DNA of 64,000 nucleotides, taken from an uncultured Peptococcaceae bacterium (lineage in GTDB: Bacteria > Bacillota > Peptococcia > Peptococcales > Peptococcaceae). The position numbers and the translations under genes were made by a program. The notes under the pieces were generated by a model. That model saw only the letters and a list, made by a program, of their open reading frames with translations, searched no databases and had not been told where the DNA came from. Location of the stretch: the NCBI GenBank assembly GCA_947254645.1, contig CAMYDW010000001.1, forward strand, positions 117,129-181,128, read 5' to 3'. Shown here piece by piece: positions 33,623-42,314 of this stretch. Every line of letters starts with the position of its first letter. Position 1 is the first letter of the stretch.

Positions 33623-34027
33623 ATTATTTATCTGGATAAATTCACTCGGAAATATAGAAATCAAGTCCGATATATTATCGTAGGACTATGCACCACCATT
33701 ATCAATTATCTAATTTATTTTGCTTTAAATGCTATGGGTAGTTATTATATTTTATCCAATACTTTAGCATGGATAGTGGCTGTTATTTTTGCTTATTTTG
33801 CGAATGGGACTTGGGTATATCAATCCACTTCGCAGCGGGGTTGGATAGAGGCAGGCGCTTTTGTAGCATCTCGCCTGTTTTCATTAGGTTTGGAGACATT
33901 TCTGTTACTTATACTTGTAGATTTTTTGAGCGTAGGAGCGAACCTATCAAAAATTCTTGTATCGGTTCTGGTTGTTATTGTCAACTATTGGACAGGACTT
34001 CTAGTGTATAGGAAAGGAGGCCGCTAG
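33623..34027 (+). CDS. gtrA: GtrA-like flippase protein, no canonical start codon
   Basis: A GtrA/DPMS-family membrane protein of about 134 residues with four helices, thought to flip or handle an undecaprenyl-linked sugar. The conserved N-terminal region KYRNQVRYIIVGLCTTIINY lies upstream of the first in-frame ATG (33734), which is therefore too late. After the in-frame stop at 33617 there is no ATG, GTG or TTG. AAGGGG at 33607-33612 is 10 bases before ATT at 33623; a second ATT (33626) and CTG (33632) are alternatives. The gene abuts gtrB with no gap. Confidence 0.75.
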   Translation: MIYLDKFTRKYRNQVRYIIVGLCTTIINYLIYFALNAMGSYYILSNTLAWIVAVIFAYFANGTWVYQSTSQRGWIEAGAFVASRLFSLGLETFLLLILVDFLSVGANLSKILVSVLVVIVNYWTGLLVYRKGGR

Positions 34028-34978
34028 ATGATTAGTATTGTCATTCCAGTTTATAATGAAAAGGGAATCATTCCGATTACTGCAAAACGTTTGGATGACC
34101 TGCTAAAACAGAATAACATTGTCTATGAGCTTATCTTTGTGGATGATGGCTCTAAAGATGGAAGCTGGGAAGATATTCAAAATGTGACTAAAGATAATTC
34201 TTGTGTCACTGGACTGCAATTTTCTCGAAATTTCGGAAAAGAAGCTGCTATTTTTGCCGGTCTGTCGCATGCTAGAGGTGACGCTTGTGCAATTATGGAT
34301 TGTGATCTTCAACATCCACCTGAAAAACTTTTGGATATGATTGCTCTCTGGGAAGAAGGCTATGAGGTAATAAATGGCGTGAAGGCAGACAGAGGCAAAG
34401 AAGGTACAGGATATCACTTTGCAGCTAAGACTTTTAATAAGATTATGAGTCGCTTATCTCATTTTGATATGGAAGCATCTTCAGATTTCAAACTTCTAGA
34501 TCGACGAGTGATAGATGCTCTTTTAGTACTTCAAGAGAGGCGTACTTTTTTTCGTGCATTGGTTCCCTGGAGTGGCTTTAAAAGTGTTGATGTCCCTTTC
34601 ACAGTTCAAGAAAGAACACAAGGAGAAACCTCTTTTTCTACAACTGATCTTATCCGTTATGCTTTTTCTAATATTTCGGCTTTTTCATCGGCACCACTCC
34701 AATTGGTTACATTCGTTGGATTTTTCTTTTTTCTTGCAGCAACTATCTTAGGGCTTCAGACTTTTTTTAATTGGCTAGAAGGCACTGCTGCTGATGGATT
34801 TACCACTGTTATTTTACTTTTATTAATGATAGGTTCGATGCTTATGATTAGTCTTGGCATTATTGGGTATTATTTATCTCAAATTTATATTGAGCTTAAA
34901 GGGCGTCCTCGTTATGTTATTAGACAAACAACGCCTAACATAAAGGAGGATACCATCAATGACAAAAACATTTCCTAG
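34028..34978 (+). CDS. gtrB: GtrB-like polyprenyl-phosphate glycosyltransferase (GT2)
   Basis: A 316-residue GT-A enzyme that loads a sugar from its nucleotide donor onto undecaprenyl phosphate on the inner leaflet. The N-terminal domain has ISIVIPVYNEKG, FVDDGSKDGSW, MDCDLQHPPEKL and the QERTQGETSFS motif; two C-terminal membrane helices follow (about 228-250 and 262-288), as in GtrB and DPM1-type enzymes. The ATG directly follows the gtrA stop. Its last 20 bases overlap the next gene. Confidence 0.92.
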   Translation: MISIVIPVYNEKGIIPITAKRLDDLLKQNNIVYELIFVDDGSKDGSWEDIQNVTKDNSCVTGLQFSRNFGKEAAIFAGLSHARGDACAIMDCDLQHPPEKLLDMIALWEEGYEVINGVKADRGKEGTGYHFAAKTFNKIMSRLSHFDMEASSDFKLLDRRVIDALLVLQERRTFFRALVPWSGFKSVDVPFTVQERTQGETSFSTTDLIRYAFSNISAFSSAPLQLVTFVGFFFFLAATILGLQTFFNWLEGTAADGFTTVILLLLMIGSMLMISLGIIGYYLSQIYIELKGRPRYVIRQTTPNIKEDTINDKNIS

Positions 34979-36527
34979 TCCAGATGAACTTTGGCATTTA
35001 GTGTGGCACAAAATTCCTGCTTATGCTAAATGGACTTTTTTCTCGACCATTATTGTAGGTCTGATAGCGCACACGTATATGTTCACGAATAAATTTCCAA
35101 ATCATGATGATATTTATGCGCTTTTTGATGCCAGCTATGGTGTTCAATCTGGACGTTGGTTCTTAGCAACCGTTCTTTCTTGGGACGGACAATTAAGCAT
35201 GCCTTGGATTATAGGTGTTTTAGGGCTTTTCTTCTTGGGATTGACAGCTGCTCTTACTGCTAACCTATTTCATATTTATAAGCCGATTCCCTGTTTTTTA
35301 ACAGGCGCACTTATTGCGAGCGCTCCTATGGTCTGTGCAACTTACGCATATATGTTTACGGCAGATGGTTATTTTTTTGCTGCCTTTTTAGTTTCTGTTG
35401 GTGTTTTTTTATTGATTCGTTTTCACACTGTAGGTTTTCTTTTAAGTATCTTTTTTATATGTTTGGCGACAGGAATATATCAAGCATATTTCCCTTTAGC
35501 AGTCGTTCTTATTCTAGGGGCTTTATTGATGGATATTCTTGTTTCAAAAAGACCATTCAAGTATTATTTTTTTAAAAGCTTTACAACGCTCATTGCATTA
35601 GTTTTAAGTCTTGTAAGCTATTTTGTAATAATGAAATTTACAACCAGAAATCAGCCTTTAACAGAGTACATGGGATTAAACAGTATGGGACAGGTAGAGC
35701 TAGGAAAACTGCCGCAACTTATACAGAATGCTTATCAAGCATTTTTTTCTTGCTTCTTTGAAAATAAATTAGGCTTAAGTTTTGAGTGGTTACATTATTT
35801 TCTTACTGCAAGCTTAGGTGCTAGTTTTATTTTAATCCTTATTCTATTTTGGCAGAAAAAACTTTCTCCCTTAAAAATTTTTTTAGCATTACTTTACTTA
35901 GTACTGTATCCTTTAGCTGGAAATTTAATTTATGTGATGTCTGGATTAACAGATCCTCATCTTTTAATGCTCATTCCATCTATATATTTCTTTATTCTTC
36001 CTGTTGCTGTTGCGTCTCAAGCTTCAGAGCTTTTAGTGCAGGATAAAAATTTTAAAAGAATATCTCAAGTAATTTTGGTGTGGATTATTACATTGACGAT
36101 GCTTCTCACTGTCTACTCTAATATTATCACTGACAATAAAGCGTATTTTCGCATGAATCTTGCACAAGAACAGATTAAAGCATACTCCACTCGGTTGATT
36201 GCTGACATTGTTAAAAATCCGGACTATACACCAGATATAGAAGTCTATTTTATAGGTAGTCGAATCCGTGATGAAAAGCTTCGTGTTGATTCAGAACTTC
36301 AAGATTTTAATATAAGTGGTGTACCATCTTTTGCAGATATGCGTACAAGCTATTCTTATGGACTTTATTTAAATCGCTTTATGGCTTTTCCAAATAAGAC
36401 CTTTGCTGTTGCTACAGAGGAAAAGAAGAAGGTGACAAAAGATCCGTATGTGCTTGCTATGCCAAGATATCCAGATCCTAAAAGTATTCAGAAGGTTGGA
36501 GATTATTTAGTCGTAAAATTCAATTGA
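34959..36527 (+). CDS. GtrII-type polytopic glucosyltransferase
   Basis: A 522-residue membrane protein with about ten helices and a C-terminal extracellular domain (about 390-522), fitting the GtrII glucosyltransferase family. The first outer loop has NHDDIYALFDASYGVQSGRW; the paired Asp and the GRW motif are typical. Such proteins move the sugar from the lipid carrier to an outer glycan or protein. AAGGAGG lies inside gtrB before the ATG. T-rich codon use differs from the housekeeping genes around it, which fits horizontal transfer. The acceptor is unknown; a wall glycopolymer or pilin are candidates. Confidence 0.82.
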   Translation: MTKTFPSPDELWHLVWHKIPAYAKWTFFSTIIVGLIAHTYMFTNKFPNHDDIYALFDASYGVQSGRWFLATVLSWDGQLSMPWIIGVLGLFFLGLTAALTANLFHIYKPIPCFLTGALIASAPMVCATYAYMFTADGYFFAAFLVSVGVFLLIRFHTVGFLLSIFFICLATGIYQAYFPLAVVLILGALLMDILVSKRPFKYYFFKSFTTLIALVLSLVSYFVIMKFTTRNQPLTEYMGLNSMGQVELGKLPQLIQNAYQAFFSCFFENKLGLSFEWLHYFLTASLGASFILILILFWQKKLSPLKIFLALLYLVLYPLAGNLIYVMSGLTDPHLLMLIPSIYFFILPVAVASQASELLVQDKNFKRISQVILVWIITLTMLLTVYSNIITDNKAYFRMNLAQEQIKAYSTRLIADIVKNPDYTPDIEVYFIGSRIRDEKLRVDSELQDFNISGVPSFADMRTSYSYGLYLNRFMAFPNKTFAVATEEKKKVTKDPYVLAMPRYPDPKSIQKVGDYLVVKFN

Positions 36528-36530
36528 ATA

Positions 36531-36614
36531 ATGGCATATTCCGTCACCAAAAATGGCGGGGTGGCCACAAGTGAAAAAAGATATGTGATGCCGTATGAAT
36601 TTCGCACAGAATAA
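36531..36614 (+). CDS. Tiny open frame ending in DR2 (likely gene-end remnant)
   Basis: ATG at 36531 opens 27 codons that end in the DR2-encoded tail KRYVMPYEFRTE. Copy A of DR2 has the same tail with a different upstream reading, so the repeat seems to carry the 3' end of a coding sequence. No ribosome binding site is seen, so it is more likely a remnant than a gene. Confidence 0.3.
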   Translation: MAYSVTKNGGVATSEKRYVMPYEFRTE

Positions 36615-36661
36615 CTTTCAAAAAGCGCAACAGCTTCAATGCTGTTGCGTTTTTTTATTGA
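36563..36661. repeat. Direct repeat DR2, right copy
   Basis: Right boundary of module 2; 99 of 99 bases identical to 33406-33504. Its hairpin (36626-36656) ends the gtr cassette transcript. Confidence 0.97.
36626..36656 (+). terminator. Terminator of the gtr cassette, inside DR2
   Basis: Same hairpin as at 33469: CGCAACAGC/GCTGTTGCG with seven T. Confidence 0.88.
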
Positions 36662-36752
36662 TGTGAAAATTTTTAGATAAAACCATAAGAAATATTGATA
36701 AATCAAATCAATGGCATTAAAATATATATAAAGCATAATAAGGAGGGATATC

Positions 36753-38237
36753 ATGGGATTGGTGACGCCAAATTTAGTGGAAGCCTTAAAGAAAAGACAT
36801 TTGGTGGCGGAAGAGGCTGTCTGTGATATGCAGGCCTCATTGGGAGAATGGTTGGCCCGTTGGCAATGCGAGGAAGGGGCTTGTGAGGATTTTCTTGCAA
36901 TGTTTTTTGGCTTGCCTTATGTGTTCCTTGAAGGGCATCCTTCGCTAAGGGGATGTGCGATACCCCATCAATCCTTTGTGTGCTATCAGCAAGTGGGAAC
37001 GAATCGTTATTTTGTGACGACCCTCTTGAATGACGAAGAACAACAGGTATTTCAAGAAACCTTTCCATCTGGTCATTTGGCACTGACGGATGCTTCTGTG
37101 GTAAAGAGTCTTTTATTGTCAGAGCATGTGGAGACGCATGCTTTTGAGCAACGGTATCATCAAATTTTTCACGCTGTTGAAGAATGGTGCGCCCAAGGAA
37201 AAGCTCATGTCGATGGCTTATTGGGCACGATTCTAAAGGATGCCATTTTGCAAGCGGCCACAGATATTCATTTGTACGTGCAGGAGCAGGCTTTTCATGT
37301 TCGTTTTCGCTGTCATGGTATTTTTGAAACCTATGCCCTTTTGCCAGTGACTTTGGCAGAGGCTTGTATCAACAAGCTGAAGTTGGTGGCGGAAATGGAT
37401 ATTGCCGAACATCGCTTGCCCCAGGATGGTCATTTTCAGATTCAATATCAAGGGCATTATTATCATTTGAGATTAGGCACACTGCCCTTGCGTGAGGGCG
37501 AAAAAATTGTCATCCGATTGCTGCCAACACAACGTCAGCATGCTTCACTGGCTGAGCTAGGCTTTCAAAGAGATGCCATTGAAGCTTTGGAGAGGGTTTT
37601 GCAGCAACGGCAAGGCATGGTTTTGATTACTGGACCGACAAACAGTGGCAAAACGACCACTCTGTATGCCTTGCTTCATGGATTGAGTGCGGCCAATCAG
37701 ATGATTTACACGATTGAAGACCCTATTGAAGCCATCCTCCCTCGTGTGCAGCAAATGCAGGTCAATGTGAAAGGAGGCTTTGCCTTTGCCACAGGGCTAC
37801 GTGGTATTCTGCGAAGTGACCCAGATATCATTGCTATTGGCGAATTGCGTGACAAGGAAACGGTGGAGATTGCAGCGCGTGCAGCGTTGAGTGGGCACTT
37901 GGTGTTGGCGACGTTGCATGCTTATGATGCCCAACAAGCCATTGGACGCCTGCGCGATTTGGGACTGTCGGACTTGCTCATTGGTGCGGTGGTGCGCTTG
38001 ATTGTCAATCAACGCCTTGTGGCAAAGTCGTGCAGTGCTTGTCATGGCACTGGGATCACAAAGGATGAACGCTGCTGTCGTCACTGTGAGGGACGTGGCA
38101 GCATCGGACGCAAAGGCATTCAAGAGGTGTGGGTACTAGATGATGATGATCGACGTGCCATAGAGGTCGGTGATAGCACCGTTGATTTGCGCTTTAACGC
38201 AGTGCAAAAGGGCTTTGTACCATTGGTTATGGAGTGA
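36753..38237 (+). CDS. Type IV pilus/type II secretion assembly ATPase (PilB/GspE family)
   Basis: A 494-residue cytoplasmic hexameric ATPase that powers pilin polymerisation. Walker A GPTNSGKT is at 294-301, the Asp box IEDPIE at 321-326, Walker B AIGELRD at 361-367 with Glu364, and the His box TLHAYDA at 387-393. A tetracysteine zinc site (Cys427, Cys430, Cys441 or 442, Cys445) is typical of GspE/PilB. The N-terminal 150 residues are shorter and less conserved than in PilB. GGAGGG precedes the ATG. It opens an operon of about ten genes to 43663. Confidence 0.93.
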   Translation: MGLVTPNLVEALKKRHLVAEEAVCDMQASLGEWLARWQCEEGACEDFLAMFFGLPYVFLEGHPSLRGCAIPHQSFVCYQQVGTNRYFVTTLLNDEEQQVFQETFPSGHLALTDASVVKSLLLSEHVETHAFEQRYHQIFHAVEEWCAQGKAHVDGLLGTILKDAILQAATDIHLYVQEQAFHVRFRCHGIFETYALLPVTLAEACINKLKLVAEMDIAEHRLPQDGHFQIQYQGHYYHLRLGTLPLREGEKIVIRLLPTQRQHASLAELGFQRDAIEALERVLQQRQGMVLITGPTNSGKTTTLYALLHGLSAANQMIYTIEDPIEAILPRVQQMQVNVKGGFAFATGLRGILRSDPDIIAIGELRDKETVEIAARAALSGHLVLATLHAYDAQQAIGRLRDLGLSDLLIGAVVRLIVNQRLVAKSCSACHGTGITKDERCCRHCEGRGSIGRKGIQEVWVLDDDDRRAIEVGDSTVDLRFNAVQKGFVPLVME

Positions 38238-38252
38238 GTGTCATAGGAGGCG

Positions 38253-39470
38253 ATGACATTGAAATATTGTATTTATCGTTATTTCAATAGCAAGGGACAA
38301 CGTTGTGTTGGGATTGAAAGCGCTGCGTCTGTCTTTGCGTGCTATGAAGCGCTTGCGAAAAATGAAATTTATCCCACTAAAGTATATGCTTTTTCAATGC
38401 CTGCCTCTATAAAACGGCGCTTCCTTAAAAACAATTTCTTGATTTTTTTCTTTAGACAGCTTGCCACAGCCCTTGAAAGTGGGATTCCTTTGCTAGAGGC
38501 CCTACATTACATGAAAAAAGAACAGGGCAATCGCCAGCAAGGGCAATTTGTCCACAGCTTGGCAGAAGGGGTGTTGGCAGGGCATGCCTTTTCCGAAATG
38601 CTCGCTCAAACAGGGCAAATGGCACCTTTTTATGTGCAGTGGGTCAGAATTGGTGAGAAAAGAGGCCAGCTGGCACAGGTTTTGCAGGATATCAGCGATT
38701 ATCTGGCTCGACAAGAAGAAAGTCGAAAAACCATCCTTGGTCAACTTCTCTATCCCACGATTGTATTAGGTGCTATTGCCTTGGTGGCATTGCTGTTGTT
38801 TTTCATTGTGCTGCCAATTCTGGCACAGCAATTTATGGGCATGGATACCCCTTTGCCATTGATGCTTCGCGTGCCACTGATGGTTCATGACTTTTTGCTG
38901 GGACATCGTTGGCAAATGTTGGCAGTGCTGTTGGGATTCCTATGTTTTGTGCTCTGGTATATCAGTACGTCCTCTCATTGTGCAAGATGGCAGAAAAAAT
39001 TGGTGGCTTTTGCGATGACACACCGTGGCTTACAGCAAATTTTGATTTTAACAATGTATGTGCCTTTTGCACGGCTGTTGGGTCAGTTGCTCTCCTCTGG
39101 GGTTGCTATTCAGGATGCCCTTAGAGAAATTGAGCGGTATTTTTCCAAGCATCTGTTTGCTGAGGATATTGCCATGATTCAAAAGCAAATGACAAAAGGG
39201 GTGCCTCTGTCCAAGGTCCTTGTTGATGTGCCCTTTGTGCCTGCTATGGCACGTCAAATGATTGCCTATAGTGAAAAGGTCGGTCGATTGCCAGAAACGC
39301 TGAGCCAGTCGGCGACTTATTATGAGAATGTGATTGTTGACACCTTGTCCCTTTGGATAAAGGCCATTGAGCCAGTGGCCATTTTACTATTAGGGGTGAT
39401 GGTGTTGCTTGTGGCATTGGGACTTTTTGTGCCAATCCTAGATTCCTATCAGTTGGTACTACAACAGTGA
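38253..39470 (+). CDS. Pilus platform protein (PilC/GspF family)
   Basis: A 405-residue inner-membrane platform protein with the duplicated GspF domain: FFRQLATALESGIPLLEAL in the first half and FARLLGQLLSSGVAIQDAL in the second. Three hydrophobic segments lie near 170-195, 220-240 and at the C-terminus. It binds the ATPase and pilins. TAGGAGG precedes the ATG, 15 bases after the ATPase stop. Confidence 0.93.
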   Translation: MTLKYCIYRYFNSKGQRCVGIESAASVFACYEALAKNEIYPTKVYAFSMPASIKRRFLKNNFLIFFFRQLATALESGIPLLEALHYMKKEQGNRQQGQFVHSLAEGVLAGHAFSEMLAQTGQMAPFYVQWVRIGEKRGQLAQVLQDISDYLARQEESRKTILGQLLYPTIVLGAIALVALLLFFIVLPILAQQFMGMDTPLPLMLRVPLMVHDFLLGHRWQMLAVLLGFLCFVLWYISTSSHCARWQKKLVAFAMTHRGLQQILILTMYVPFARLLGQLLSSGVAIQDALREIERYFSKHLFAEDIAMIQKQMTKGVPLSKVLVDVPFVPAMARQMIAYSEKVGRLPETLSQSATYYENVIVDTLSLWIKAIEPVAILLLGVMVLLVALGLFVPILDSYQLVLQQ

Positions 39471-39481
39471 GGAGGATCAGC

Positions 39482-39862
39482 ATGAGGCAGCGTGCATTTA
39501 CATTATTGGAGCTTATCATTGTTTTGGCCATCATCGCCATTTTGTCAGTGATGGTGAGCATGAAGGTGACAGGCTTGGTTCAAGACGAACGAGAGGTTCG
39601 TATTGATGCGGATTTGGCGCTGTTGTGTACGGCCTGCGAAGCGTTTTCTAAAGATTATCCGAAGGCACAGGCAGATTGTCAGGAGGATTTGATTGCTAAG
39701 CACCTTTTGCAACGCCGTATAGAAAGCCCAATCGATGGCTATGATTATGCATTGTGTGTTTCAGAAGAAAAAAGCCGAGTGGCTTTAGAAAAAGAAGGAC
39801 AGGTGTATACCCATGGGGATTTTATCGCAGAAAGATATGCAGACAGGGTTTTCCCTCATTGA
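39482..39862 (+). CDS. Prepilin, GspG-like (major pilin candidate)
   Basis: A 126-residue prepilin. The leader is short (MRQRA) and cleavage would fall before Phe in AFTLLELIIVLAIIAIL; the residue before the cut is Ala where most class III leaders have Gly. Glu5 of the mature protein is present. The C-terminal part is small and soluble, as in GspG or ComGC. GAGGAGG selects ATG 39482 over a GTG five codons earlier. As the first pilin of the operon it may be the major one (inference). Confidence 0.85.
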   Translation: MRQRAFTLLELIIVLAIIAILSVMVSMKVTGLVQDEREVRIDADLALLCTACEAFSKDYPKAQADCQEDLIAKHLLQRRIESPIDGYDYALCVSEEKSRVALEKEGQVYTHGDFIAERYADRVFPH

Positions 39863-40271
39863 GTGTGTGGTGGTGCTGTGTATCATGGCACTTGTTTTGT
39901 GGGTGAGTGTGCCAGCGCTAGGAAATATTTATGAGAAACAATTGGTGGAGCAGCAAACACGTCTTATTGAGGAACAATTGGTCTGGCTGCGCAGTGAGGC
40001 TCAAGAAAAGGAATGTAGGGCCAGCTTTCGTGTGATAAACAAAGGGCAGTATGCACTGTCTGTTATTGATGGGGATGGGTCTCAAACAAAGGAATACTCA
40101 TTGATGCATCATCGCTTAAGCCTTGAAAGCAATGCTCAAGATGGGACGATTGAATTTTCCAAGGAAAAAACATCCTTTGAAAAATGTCGAGTGATTATCA
40201 AGGGGAAGTATCAATCGCGTCATATTGTTGTCAGCAACTTAGGTCGTATTCGTGTGGAGGAAGGCGCATGA
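39813..40271 (+). CDS. Minor prepilin (GspH-like)
   Basis: A 152-residue prepilin with MQTG, cleavage, then FSLIECVVVLCIMALVLW, including Glu5. The first ATG (39813) gives a 12-residue leader and overlaps the previous gene by 50 bases; ATG 39837 gives a 4-residue leader. Neither has a strong ribosome binding site, so the start is uncertain and translation may be coupled. Confidence 0.8.
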   Translation: MGILSQKDMQTGFSLIECVVVLCIMALVLWVSVPALGNIYEKQLVEQQTRLIEEQLVWLRSEAQEKECRASFRVINKGQYALSVIDGDGSQTKEYSLMHHRLSLESNAQDGTIEFSKEKTSFEKCRVIIKGKYQSRHIVVSNLGRIRVEEGA

Positions 40272-40588
40272 GTATAAAAAAAGGTATGTCCTTCATTGAG
40301 ATGGTCTGTTGTATGGCGATTATTGCCGTGTGTCTCATCACCATGATAAGAGGCTTTGGGGCGATGGGGCTTTTGAAAGAAAAGCAACAACAGGAAGATG
40401 CGATGGTGGCAGGTGTTGAAGCATTGTTGCATCGCTTGGAGCACGAGCCCAAACAAATGAGCAGTGGGACTATTGATGATGAATGGCGCTACCAGACTTC
40501 AATTCAGGATGGACACTATCTATTGACAGTCACCCATTCAACGGATGATACCACCTATCAATTTCTCATCAAGGAGGCCAAGCAATGA
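40268..40588 (+). CDS. Minor prepilin (GspI-like)
   Basis: A 106-residue prepilin: MSIKKG, then MSFIEMVCCMAIIAVCLI with Glu at position 5 after the Gly. GGAGGAAGG lies before the ATG, which overlaps the stop of the previous gene (ATGA). The soluble part is short. Confidence 0.8.
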   Translation: MSIKKGMSFIEMVCCMAIIAVCLITMIRGFGAMGLLKEKQQQEDAMVAGVEALLHRLEHEPKQMSSGTIDDEWRYQTSIQDGHYLLTVTHSTDDTTYQFLIKEAKQ

Positions 40589-41193
40589 AAGCAAAATCAG
40601 CCTTTACCTTGATTGAAATGCTCTGTGTATTGGCGATTTTAGGCATTTTTGTGGTGGTGCTTGGCAACAGCTTAAGCAATAGCTTGGTATGGTTTCAGAG
40701 TGCTTTTGAACAAGAAGTCATAGAAGAAAATTTCATGCACATCTTAGATTTTATTGAGAAGGATGTTCGAGGGGCACGAGATGTCAATCAGGCCGCCACA
40801 GAAGTAAAGGACAATGCCCAAAATCATGTCACAAATTTCTTATATCTCGAATGCGCCAATCCACAAGCCCCTTCGGAGACACGACAGATTGCTTATAGCG
40901 TCAGATCGGCCACAGACACTGATTATAAAAATCCCACACGTGAACGGCCTCAAGTGCGTTGTAATATTTATCGGGCTGTTATTGATCGCAGCCATCAAGG
41001 CTATAGGGAGCCTGTAGGCAACTATGTCTTAGATAAAAGGTCTTTTAGGGTGTCTTATTTCGATATCTATGGCAACGCCTGTGTAGTTGGGGGCGATGTG
41101 TATGCTGTTCAGGTGGAATTGATTGGCAAAACCAAGCAAGGGCATCGCGTCACGAAGAAGCGATGTATTCCATTATCATCTAAAGCAGCTTAG
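40585..41193 (+). CDS. Minor prepilin (GspJ-like)
   Basis: A 202-residue prepilin beginning MKAKSAFTLIEMLCVLAILG. The residue before the mature Phe is Ala again, as in the first pilin. The size and the position as fourth pilin gene match GspJ/ComGF-like tip pilins. It overlaps the previous stop (ATGA). Confidence 0.82.
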   Translation: MKAKSAFTLIEMLCVLAILGIFVVVLGNSLSNSLVWFQSAFEQEVIEENFMHILDFIEKDVRGARDVNQAATEVKDNAQNHVTNFLYLECANPQAPSETRQIAYSVRSATDTDYKNPTRERPQVRCNIYRAVIDRSHQGYREPVGNYVLDKRSFRVSYFDIYGNACVVGGDVYAVQVELIGKTKQGHRVTKKRCIPLSSKAA

Positions 41194-41204
41194 GAGGTGC
41201 ATTG

Positions 41205-42314
41205 ATGATTGTTTTTTTATTTGCTGAAGATGGGCAAACAGTACAGCTTAAAGAATATGTAGAAGGGCAGGGTGTGTCTGAGGAGCAATGCTTTGTGGAG
41301 GATGTGCCTTCAAAAATAAAGGCGTTGGCAAAATCCCATCGTGTCGGAAAGGGGCAGCCTTTTAAGGTGGTGTTGCCAGAGGCTTGGCTGGATAGACAAA
41401 TCCTTTCCTTGCCAAAGGTTGCCACGCCCCTTCAAGAGAAAGGAATGCTGGCTGCCTATTTGAATGAGCAATATGGTCAACAGTGGCTGTGTCAATGGCG
41501 ATGTATTGATAGAGAAGAAGGCTTGTATAGCTTATGCCATTGTGACAATGACGCGTGGCAGAGCGTCAAGCAAGTCTTGCCGAGCCATCAAGACCATTAT
41601 GAAATCATTGCGGCAGGAGAATGGATTTTTCGTCATTGCAAGGAAGCACTTGCAGATGGGTATTGGGCGACCAATGAAATGCTCTTCGCTATTAAAGACC
41701 ATCAATTAATTGATGTGGCCTTTTCTTTAGACGCCCCACTGCCGCTTTTATACGAGCAAATGGTGGTGCGTCATCATCGACAAACGCTTCATTTAGAAAA
41801 TGTACATCAATGGTCGCCTCTGCCAACAACGCCCTCTGTTCGAGAAGGGGCTTGGGAGGGGGTTGTCTTTCAAGAAAATAGCAGTGCGTCCTTCAGAAAA
41901 GACAAAAAAATGATTGCCTTGTCCCTCCTTTGCGTTGTTTTGCCCCTCTTACTTTTGATTGTCTTGCATGGCTATGCGGAACAAGGGGTGCAGTCGGACA
42001 CGGTTGCACAATCGCAAGCAAGCCCGTCAATAGCAGTAAAGCGCAGTCATTATAGTGATTTGCTAGAGGTGGCTTATCGCAGTGCTTCTCCTAGAATCAC
42101 CCTGGAGCAGCATGAAGCAAGTGAGGATAGATTAAAAATGAAGGGGCACTGTCAAGAGGTGCTTGATGTTGCGGCCTATATGCAGGCCATCGTACAAGAG
42201 GAAGCAACGGTAACACCTATCCTCACAGAGCTGATTGAAGTACGAGAAAAAAATGAAAAGCCTTATTATAAATTTACCTTGGCGCTTTCTAAGGATGGGG
42301 GTGCACATTCATGA
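41205..42314 (+). CDS. PilM/PilN- or GspL-like assembly protein
   Basis: A 369-residue bitopic protein: a cytoplasmic domain of about 235 residues, one membrane helix (about 237-255, LLCVVLPLLLLIVLHG) and an outer domain of about 110 residues. This layout is that of GspL, or of fused PilM and PilN. The actin-like fold cannot be proven by eye. TAGGAGG picks the ATG at 41205 rather than a TTG one codon earlier. Position in the operon is the main support. Confidence 0.65.
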   Translation: MIVFLFAEDGQTVQLKEYVEGQGVSEEQCFVEDVPSKIKALAKSHRVGKGQPFKVVLPEAWLDRQILSLPKVATPLQEKGMLAAYLNEQYGQQWLCQWRCIDREEGLYSLCHCDNDAWQSVKQVLPSHQDHYEIIAAGEWIFRHCKEALADGYWATNEMLFAIKDHQLIDVAFSLDAPLPLLYEQMVVRHHRQTLHLENVHQWSPLPTTPSVREGAWEGVVFQENSSASFRKDKKMIALSLLCVVLPLLLLIVLHGYAEQGVQSDTVAQSQASPSIAVKRSHYSDLLEVAYRSASPRITLEQHEASEDRLKMKGHCQEVLDVAAYMQAIVQEEATVTPILTELIEVREKNEKPYYKFTLALSKDGGAHS

